A DNA stretch of 64,000 bases from Bimastos eiseni (Eukaryota; Annelida; Clitellata; Crassiclitellata; Lumbricidae), in assembly GCA_959347315.1 (NCBI GenBank), contig OY365810.1:27294585-27358584 (forward strand), given 5' to 3'. The notes under the pieces are model-generated. The model was not told the origin of the DNA. It ran no database searches and saw only the letters and a program-made list of their open reading frames with translations. A program made the translations under genes and the position numbers. This document shows, one piece after another, positions 56,834 through 64,000 of this stretch; position 1 is the stretch's first letter, and the number at the start of each line of letters is the position of its first letter.

Positions 56834-58256
56834 CAGTGGCGTAGGTAGGATTTCCCCAAAGGGGGGGGTTAGTGTAGGCACTTTTTGGATAGTCATTTTT
56901 CCCACTAGATCTACAATAAATTAGGGGTTCAATGAGCCAGGTTTTTTTTTACATTTTAGCGTTTTTTTAACTGCAACAGTTTTTTGTGATGTTCTATACT
57001 AAATATAAATACTTTTTATTAAAATCGGCTAAGGCGCATAGCTAATTATAACAATGGAAAAAAATTACAAACATATACTCAAGCCTTAAATTTGATATGA
57101 TTATAAAATAGCCCTGCCTATGCAAATCAGTCTCAGATTTTCTTTTCTTAACATCTTAGTAGGCTAATATTCTTCTTCTGATTATCAGTAGAAGTTCAGT
57201 TTTCTTGTCATTAGGGCCTATCTTATTTATTCATTCCTTAATCATAATGAATATTGGTCTTAACTTGCTTGGCTACAAAGAACAAAATCTAATCTTCGCT
57301 TCCTTAGTAGTTCATTGATTATTTCCTCGGTTGTTGGGGTCATTTCACGGTGAAAAAGAACGCTCACTTGTACAGATGGAAACAGGCAGTGTAATGTTGC
57401 CAAAATTTGCAACAACTTTGTAATATTTGGATGAACTGTTGAATGACACAAATGCATTGCGTCCAAAGCATTTTTTGGCACACTACCCATTTCTTTGCGT
57501 GATAGACGACGGTACCACAGCCTTAGTTCTGCCACTACGAGTCCCAATGCGTTCAGAGCCATTGCTAATGATCGCTTAGCTTTGCTTAGTGCTATTCTTG
57601 CCTCAATATCTTATAGCAAGAGATAACAATGTTTAGTTAAACTTGCCACAATACCTTCCAGCTAGAGATAACTCTGCTTACTGATTTTATAGTTGATCCA
57701 CTATATACAACGCAGCAATTTATATAATTTATCATTTATATTAAACTGTTTCAAACTTCTGAACACTCGACTTGGTATAATGCGTCCAATGATCATGTCT
57801 AAGGATGAACTGAACTATATTCACAAGTCTCTATTTCTATTTCTTTATATTTATATATATATATGCATTAGTTAAATATATACACGCACACCCATTTTAT
57901 ATAGTTATATATATAGTACGTACGTTTAGGGGTAATGACAGCTGTCTTATATCCCTGTCCTATATCCGAAAATAATTGAATGATACATTGCGCTTGTCAC
58001 ATTATAGGCTAAGTTCTGCTTCATTTACACCCTGCCAGAGTGACCCTGGTATAGGGTATCGGATATACATCAAATCTATGCGACAGCTGTTGCCTCCGTG
58101 GAGTGGGCGCGTATGCTGCACTTAGTGCACTGTGAGTGTCTGTTATTCTTCTAACGAGGGGCACAGTCCCAAAATTATCCCAACTTATTCCGTAAGTTGT
58201 TGCTAAAAAATATTTTCAACTATGCCAATGGGGGGGGGTCTTAACCCCCAAGCCCC

Positions 58257-58259
<3 letters not shown>
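56834..58259 (-). mobile_element. hAT element with decayed transposase, right end lost at a TA microsatellite
   Basis: The left terminus CAGTGGCGTAGGTAGGATTT followed by a G run, and near the right a matching C-rich segment (CTTAACCCCCAAGCCCCCCT) at 58229-58258, mark the two ends. The expected right terminal CCTACGCCACTG is absent, and (TA)n begins exactly there. A hAT transposase C-terminus on the minus strand lies inside. Confidence 0.7.
57255..57620 (-). pseudogene. hAT transposase C-terminal dimerisation domain fragment
   Basis: The minus strand reads LWYRRLSRKE, PKNALDAMHLCH and HPNITKLLQILATL. After a frameshift comes LPVSICTSERSFFTVK in the next frame, then LLRKRRLDFVLC in the first. 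This matches the hAT C-terminal pattern (FPN(I/V)..LL.IL.TLPVST.(T/S)(A/S)ERSFS.L...K..LR..M...RL). The block multimerises the transposase in intact elements. The catalytic parts upstream cannot be read, so the copy is inactive. Confidence 0.8.

Positions 58260-58319
<60 letters not shown>
58259..58319 (+). repeat. (TA)n microsatellite, ~30 units
   Basis: Pure AT dinucleotides abutting the C-rich end of the hAT element. Confidence 0.98.
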
Positions 58320-58322
<3 letters not shown>

Positions 58323-58708
58323 TGACGGAAATAATTATTACCTCGATCTGCAAAAAGGTTAAAATCGGTTTAATACAGTTAAAGTCAGTTTCTTATTTAT
58401 GTCACTCAAAGTTCTCAAACTATTTTGCAAACAAGCACAAAATCAGTCATTTACATATCTTCAGGAATGTCTGTTGGTCGATACAAGGAAGACAATAAGC
58501 AAAAATTTATTGCTTCTACAATAAGAAGAATTTATTGTTTCTACTCATTACGTCCAAATATTTCGTTGTTCCACCTCTAACTTTAATAACAGAGAGAAGC
58601 AATAATATTTCCACTACTGTATATGGTCATATACTTCTTTCATATATTTAGACAAAACCAAAATCGTTGTTGGATCATGCTATTTTGGTGATAGCACTTG
58701 TCAACAAC

Positions 58709-58742
58709 TGTCACGAGTGACAGTGTCGTGTCACGAGTGACA
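58709..58742. repeat. Duplicated short palindrome TGTCACGAGTGACA
   Basis: The same 14-bp palindrome occurs twice in 34 bp (58709 and 58728), separated by gtgtcg-like sequence. Confidence 0.7.
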
Positions 58743-58929
58743 TTGCTGTGGCCGAAAACCTATTTTCAGGTCGGACAACACAGGTCAGGCAATTAATCTT
58801 TCGAGATAAAAGCAAAAGACATTGAAGCTTTACAAAACAGTTACTGATCAGATTTCTAACAACATCATAATCAAAGACCTGGTTAACCAAAAAGAAGCAC
58901 AACTTAATGCAACAATATCATAGCAAGGA

Positions 58930-59480
58930 AACGTTTTAGGAAAAAGATTTTTGATAAACCAAATAAATGGCAATGGGTGAATGATGCTTGGAGGAAGTTT
59001 AGGGCACTAACAAAGAAGATTATTGAAGAAAATATACGAAACACAAAAGAACCAAAAGAGGAGGCCTTGGGTAATGAGAGAGGTTCTAAGAGAGAGAAGG
59101 GCAAAGAAAAAAGTATGTAGAAATTTCCAGAAGCTGAAGAAGGAGGCAAGGAATGAAACGGATCTGGATCATGAGAGTGCTGCCAGACTGGAGAATTCAT
59201 GTAACAAGTTGTGAAAAATGAAATACGTGCCATAAAGGCATACAAGCCAACAAGGACAACAATAAATAGCTTTGAGCAGAAGTTATCGAGGATTGTAAAT
59301 GTAGGATATTAACAACTATGTCAGAAATAAACAGGAATGCACTCGTAATGCCATTGTTTAGAAAGGGAATTCGAAGTGAACCAGATAACTACAGACTAGT
59401 CAGTTTAACATTCTAGCTGGACGAGAATGCCAAGTGGAGTGCCACAAGAGGAAGTGCTTGAGTCATTGCCTCTTGCACAA
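58930..59480 (+). pseudogene. LINE fragment: pre-RT region with internal deletion
   Basis: The plus strand reads RRPWVMREVLRERRAKKKVC and RNFQKLKKEARNETDLDHES (usual (K/R)PW.T.E(I/V)....K.K...), VKNEIRAIKAYKP (usual VK.EIR.AKR.YE), LFRKGIRSEPDNYR in frame-shifted form near 59365 (usual (I/V)FKKG.R..P.NYRP(V/I)SL), then MPSGVPQEEVLES (usual GVPQGSVLGP). The palm sequence between YRPVSL and GVPQG is deleted, so the copy is dead. Its family resembles that at 28000-28745. Confidence 0.75.
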
Positions 59481-59489
59481 TCTAGAAGA

Positions 59490-61120
59490 GAATGGCAGTC
59501 GATTCTATTCCTTAGGAGCATGGTGACATGAGGTCTATAAGTACCTATACAATTCTATCTACCTATAGACATACCATTCTATCTTTACAGTGTCTTCTAA
59601 TGAAGATCTGCTAAAAATGGATGCAGGTAAAAAGTTCGTGCGAACGAGTGATTTAACATTTCGAAAATTTTCAACGGCAAGCTTTATTGACGCATCTGAC
59701 TGCTATTAACAAATATTCTCCAAACATGCAAACAAGTATATTTTAAATATAAGTTTAAGAGGCCCATTGTTTCAAGCGATTTCATTATTTGTGAGTGTTT
59801 CAACAGTGCATTTATAAAACATTTATCTGTGCATTTACAAAACGTATTCTCATGATTTTCTGTCTCAGCTGTTGGTTGAATACGTTGACACACCTTTTTA
59901 AAGTAAACAGCCATATTGTTAAATGCTAACCCATGAAAAAAGTAAAGTGTAACAAAAAAATGCATCATGCTTGTCAGAAAAGCCTAGAACAAACATAGCA
60001 GATGGATGTTGAGACTATTTATTGTCAATCAATGATCATCGTATTTATAGAAGTCACTGTAATGTTCTTTTACACTGGTGGTGCTGGGGTGGGCGGAGGG
60101 GTAAGCCATCAGTTTTTACAAAGAAACAACAATTTTCAGTTCCAAAAAATTCTTTCATCGTATTCAAATCTAAAGCAGTGGTCTATCTATACTTTTGGGC
60201 AAACGATTCTGTAATGTATTGTACATATATATATATCTATGTGTGTGTGTATATATATGTGTATATAGATATATGTATAATATATATACATATATATGCA
60301 TTGTAAAGTTAAGTCTATCCCTATGGAATAACAATGCACATGAACCCACTCCTGTGTATCTGACCCATGCTGACCCTAATCTCTTCTTAAGTACACAGCA
60401 TGGCCTGTTAATTGGATAAATTGATTAGGCGAAAATTCTGCAAACAAAGAATTCAATCTGATTTATTGCCCTGTCAAAAATATAGCAAAAAACACTTCTC
60501 ATTGTCCCTGTATGAGAAGGAAGACAAGCTGAAGACGAAATAAGAGATAAGCGTGACGGGCGCCAAGGATGCGATATCCCAGACATCATCCTCTGAACCT
60601 GACCATGGGACAATAGGAAACCAGCTCGCAATCAAATCACCAAACCATCAACACTGTATGGTCATTTTATGGTCTACTTGGGAATACATACGGGTCACAA
60701 ATTTCAAACTATCTCTCTTTCCTGCCATCTATAAAATGCCTTCTTAGCTACTCAGTGCTCATAGTTCACAGGCATATAATTATGTATACTGTGGCCGGGA
60801 AAAGAGATTCCTAAGAGTAAAATGAAAAAAGTTGCAAATATTCACTGACTATTATAATTCAAATGCGTTTCATCCTGACATATTTAGCTAATACTGATAT
60901 CTGTCTTGCTGCAATAATTGAAGTTCCTGTCATCGAATAATGACATAAAATGAAAGTGTCAAGGACTGATTACGAGTTAGCCATGCAGCTGTTAGTCAAT
61001 AGTAAAGCATATCCTGAGGTGTTAGGGACCAAAGGCGGACACTGAACATAGTTTGTACTAACCTAATATCATTCACGTATAAAATTACATTAAAATTTGG
61101 AAACAAATGATATTTTAAAA
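59490..61120. other. No recognised gene; TATA/TATG microsatellite
   Basis: A TA/TATG compound microsatellite lies at 60219-60300. Nothing else is recognised. Confidence 0.35.
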
Positions 61121-61131
61121 TAGCATTTAAA

Positions 61132-61746
61132 TAGGACATAACCGGACATTCGCCTCGGCCGAATATTGGACAAAGAGCTAAAAATAACTTTTTTGATAAA
61201 ATAATTTTTCATCAAATAAATTTAGGACTAACGGACTTACTTATAAGTTATTGAGTAATTAAACAACAACTTAACATTCCATTGAATTTTCTTTAAAATA
61301 ATTATGTTAATTTATATATTTTAACTTTTTTGGTTGCATTCTCCAGGTGACAACCAAATCAGTAATTTTCCCGCTTGAATTGGTTCCATCCACTTTCCGG
61401 TAAACATTAGAGAGTAAAGACGTCGTTGATAACTTCATATTTCAAATCATATTACAAGGTTTAACATATTTTTACAAAAAAGTTATTAAGTAAGAAATAT
61501 ATTGTCATAGCTTAGAGCGCGACAATACACTATATGAAGGATATTGTTATAGACTCTGCATTGATTATAGACAGTACTCAGTAGCTGTGCACGTGGCGGA
61601 TTACCTACGCTTTACCTACGGATGGTACTCGCTGCCGCTGACCAGATTTGCCGCTACTATTCGGTTCGTACCCGGATCCGGCAAATAGCTCATCCAAATA
61701 CTCGGATTCGGTACTCGGTGGAAATTGTCCACTAGGTTATGCCCTA
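61132..61746. mobile_element. hAT-type non-autonomous element, TAGGGCATAACC family, copy 2 (inverted)
   Basis: Ends TAGGACATAACCG...GGTTATGCCCTA are flanked by 8-bp duplications catttaaa (61124-61131) and catttata (61747-61754), 7 of 8 matching. The sequence is the reverse complement of 20864-21550 with moderate divergence and small deletions (615 against 687 bp). It has no transposase. Confidence 0.88.
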
Positions 61747-61825
61747 CATTTATATTTTTGAATATTTTTTGCCATCCTTTACACTTGAATTTTGCTGCAA
61801 ATTACGTAATAATTACATCATTAGT

Positions 61826-62012
61826 AAGTATGTGAAGAAGAAAAGAAGAAGGAGAAGAAGAAGAATAGTGCAAAGAAGAATGTGGAGAAGAAAATGTGAA
61901 GAATGAGAAGATCGAAAGATTGCAAAGAAGAAGATTGAGAGAATAATAAAAAAATGAAGAAGAAGACGCAGAATAAAAATAAAAAGAATTAGCAGATGAA
62001 GAAGAAGAGCAC
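61826..62012 (+). repeat. (GAA)n-rich purine tract
   Basis: AAGAAGAAGGAGAAG runs with interruptions. Confidence 0.85.
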
Positions 62013-62244
62013 TCTCTAACGCTATCCCAGGGGCAGCTATGCATTTAAATGTTATCTACTTTACACTCATAGCATCCTCGCATAGGAGGGTAAGTAGCCA
62101 GTACTTCCTTTCACTGTCTGATCTTCCCACTAACAGTGTTCATTAGAGCTGAGTACTATAGGGGTTCTGGTGGAGGAGACACCTCTTATAAATATATAAT
62201 CTATATAATACATATATTTAATATATGTATATATAATATATGTC

Positions 62245-62312
62245 TATATTTGAACTCCAGACCTCTTGATTGCCAGTTCAGCACACTAACCACTACACTA
62301 TCGAGCTTCCAT
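62245..62312 (-). mobile_element. tRNA-derived SINE head or tRNA pseudogene
   Basis: The minus strand reads GGAAGCTCGATAGTGTAGTG with an A-box TAGTGTAGTGG, a 7-nt anticodon-type loop CTGGCAA (would-be anticodon GGC), and a B-box GGAGTTCAAAT. The stems are imperfect and the 3' acceptor strand is absent: it runs straight into a TATA microsatellite. This points to a retroposed copy and not to a working tRNA gene. Confidence 0.6.
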
Positions 62313-62659
62313 CAACATATAGATATATGCATAATGTATAATATCTTTCATGTATACACTATACACGCATACATATAACATTGAATATAGATGACCTTGG
62401 CACTAGTCATTTGAATGCGAGCCCAATATAAAAAACTATTGATCGTTGCAAACAGGTGTTCAAAGGCTGAGAATGAAAAGACGCCAGCATCCTCCATTGC
62501 ACACAATGCATGAAATCCCCTCATGGACATGGCCATTGGCCAGTGAAGTAGCATCAGGCTAATACTTGTAATCCCACCGAACCTATAGGTAGACTCATAT
62601 TGGCTACGGAGACAGACTAGCGATTTGTCACAGCGCTTAGCTTCTGTGAGGTAAGACCT

Positions 62660-62700
62660 GGTCTGTGTGTGTGTGTTTGTGTGTGTGTGTTCGTGTGCGC
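62660..62700 (+). repeat. (TG)n microsatellite
   Basis: TGTGTGTGTGTTTGTGTGTG tract. Confidence 0.9.
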
Positions 62701-63440
62701 CTGTTTATGTGGGACCGCATTAACTAGGGGGTGAAGGCAACCCGAGCCCCCTCCCCGTCAGATACGACAGTAGATCGTCATTTATGTCCCACAGCCAGTC
62801 CTATAGATGTGAACAAGTGGGGGAAAGTATCAGGACAGCTGCTACCCTTACGACGCCTGCCTCGCTATTATTGCCTCTCTCTCAAGTACGAATAATGCTA
62901 CACATTTCCTTATATATACATGCCTTACAGAAATGCACACAACCACTCGCACAAACACAGAAGCAGATGCGACCAGACATAAAGTTTCATTAAATGTAAT
63001 GTAAATGTAAATCCTCGAAAATACCTCAGAGCCCACAAAAGTTACATCAGGGAGACCTGCTTATTCACCCGGCGCTATATCAAATCAAGTCCGCAATAGC
63101 CAAGCTGCTCTGTAAATGACTACCTTGTAGAATATGCCAAGACGGTTGCAACTGTAAAGGGGATCTTTTGAAGAAAAACACCAATAGCAAAATTAGCAAT
63201 GACCAGAGTTTGAATCCTACTGAATTAATGCATCGTTTGATAGTTTTTATTATTTATTTTGTCATTATCCATTATCATCATCAGTAGCAGCAGCAGCAAG
63301 AACATCAATCTAAATTTGTTCTTAAGAGGATTTATTTTAGTATTATGACAAAAAACAAATTACTAGAAATAACAATAACACCATAAAGACAAGCCATTCC
63401 AGAATTGCTTTCACCTTCACTTACACTAGTTTCACACACT
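62701..63440. other. No recognised gene
   Basis: No motif or convincing exon. A short CAG/AGC run lies at 63283-63300. Confidence 0.35.
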
Positions 63441-63456
63441 TTTAACAAAATGTTAA

Positions 63457-63493
<37 letters not shown>

Positions 63494-63504
63494 GTAATAA
63501 TAAC

Positions 63505-63535
<31 letters not shown>

Positions 63536-63576
63536 GTAAAATGATCTTAATATTATTAATATTAATAATATTATTA
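63457..63576 (+). repeat. (AAT)n microsatellite
   Basis: About 30 AAT units with a few substitutions, passing into ATT/TTA at the end. Confidence 0.95.
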
Positions 63577-63722
63577 GTAGGTCAGAGAAACAAGACTACA
63601 GGTCCCAGTAGGTCAGAGAAACTAGGTTAAAGGCCACAGTAGGAGAGAAACTCTTTGCTAAATGTCACAGTAGGTTCGAGAAATTGTACTAAACACTATA
63701 GTAGATCAGCAAACTGAAATCA
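63577..63722 (+). repeat. 31-bp minisatellite, ~4.7 units
   Basis: Units of exactly 31 bp start at 63577, 63608, 63639, 63670 and 63701. Each begins GTAGGTCAGAGAAAC-like and ends in (C)ACA or close. Divergence increases to the right. Confidence 0.88.
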
Positions 63723-64000
63723 GTACCTCTTCAGTTTCAACCTCAATTACTTCCAAGTTTCAGACCAGCCACTAAAACTGACACTGACCAAGGGACCATA
63801 GAGCAACAAAAACTCTTCATTGATTTTGAGCACAATATTTGTTTGTACCTGGAGTGAGCATATCAGAGCAATTAGCTCTGGACACAGAAATGTCATACAA
63901 TATCTGGAAATATAACACAGGGTAGGAAGAGTGGTGTGTGGTGATTGTCTTGTGGCTAATACAATAAATGCAATAAGGTGTAATGTGGGATTGCAGCTCT

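Noticed and set aside
62245..62312. Possible functional tRNA-Ala gene.
   Set aside because: The stems are imperfect, the acceptor 3' strand is missing and the sequence runs into a microsatellite, so a SINE head or pseudogene is more likely.

Overview
This window is eukaryotic, from a metazoan. It is AT-rich, has no prokaryotic-style gene blocks, and is full of decayed LINEs, hAT and mariner DNA transposons, tRNA-headed SINEs, (TTAGGG)-like tracts and long microsatellites. Short open frames flanked by GT/AG splice signals sit inside long repeat-filled introns. The repeat mix, and several occurrences of the palindrome TAGGCCTA (near 16343, 29530 and 50468), suggest a marine invertebrate. An echinoderm or related deuterostome is my best guess, but this is weak inference.

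Host genes: the best-supported host locus is on the minus strand. A 51-codon exon (20124-20276) is joined, in a compatible phase across a 10.4-kb intron, to an exon encoding one membrane-spanning helix and a basic stop-transfer (9573-9768). A third open block (4843-5042) has a matching phase-1 acceptor and could be the cytoplasmic tail. I could not recognise the family. No upstream exons were identified, so this looks like the 3' end of a single-pass membrane-protein gene. A few other open frames (43036-43419, 46267-46657, 50883-51236) are unexplained and weakly supported.

Transposons: hAT-type elements dominate and are recognised by terminal inverted repeats plus 8-bp target duplications: 246-1073, 20864-21550, 26923-27293, 41380-42190, 51382-53042, 56834-~58259 (with a broken hAT transposase) and 61132-61746. 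The 20864 and 61132 elements are one family in opposite orientation, with a third fragment at ~19868. A mariner-like element with ~215-bp inverted repeats and a broken DDD transposase lies at 5905-7221. LINE reverse-transcriptase remnants are at 7915-8200(-), 12550-13420(+), 28000-28745(-), 32640-33290(-) and 58930-59480(+), plus a C-terminal LINE fragment at 9905-10030(+). The conserved C-terminal tail of another retroelement family occurs at 20505-20705(+) and 44720-45345(-).

Dispersed short repeats: at least six families with 2-5 copies each occur within this window and are not explained by the named elements. The most notable have a 55-bp core (five copies) and a ~90-bp core (four copies).

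Structure and satellites: a CpG-rich, nearly perfect 63-bp palindrome lies at 30394-30456. Minisatellites have periods of 12, 13-14, 19, ~23, 31 and ~45 bp, and there are long (GGAT)n, (TG)n, (CT)n(CA)n, (TA)n and (AAT)n arrays. No operon, CRISPR array, intact functional RNA gene or obvious novel multi-gene system is visible. The novelty here lies in repeat families, palindromic DNA and the unassigned membrane-protein exons.
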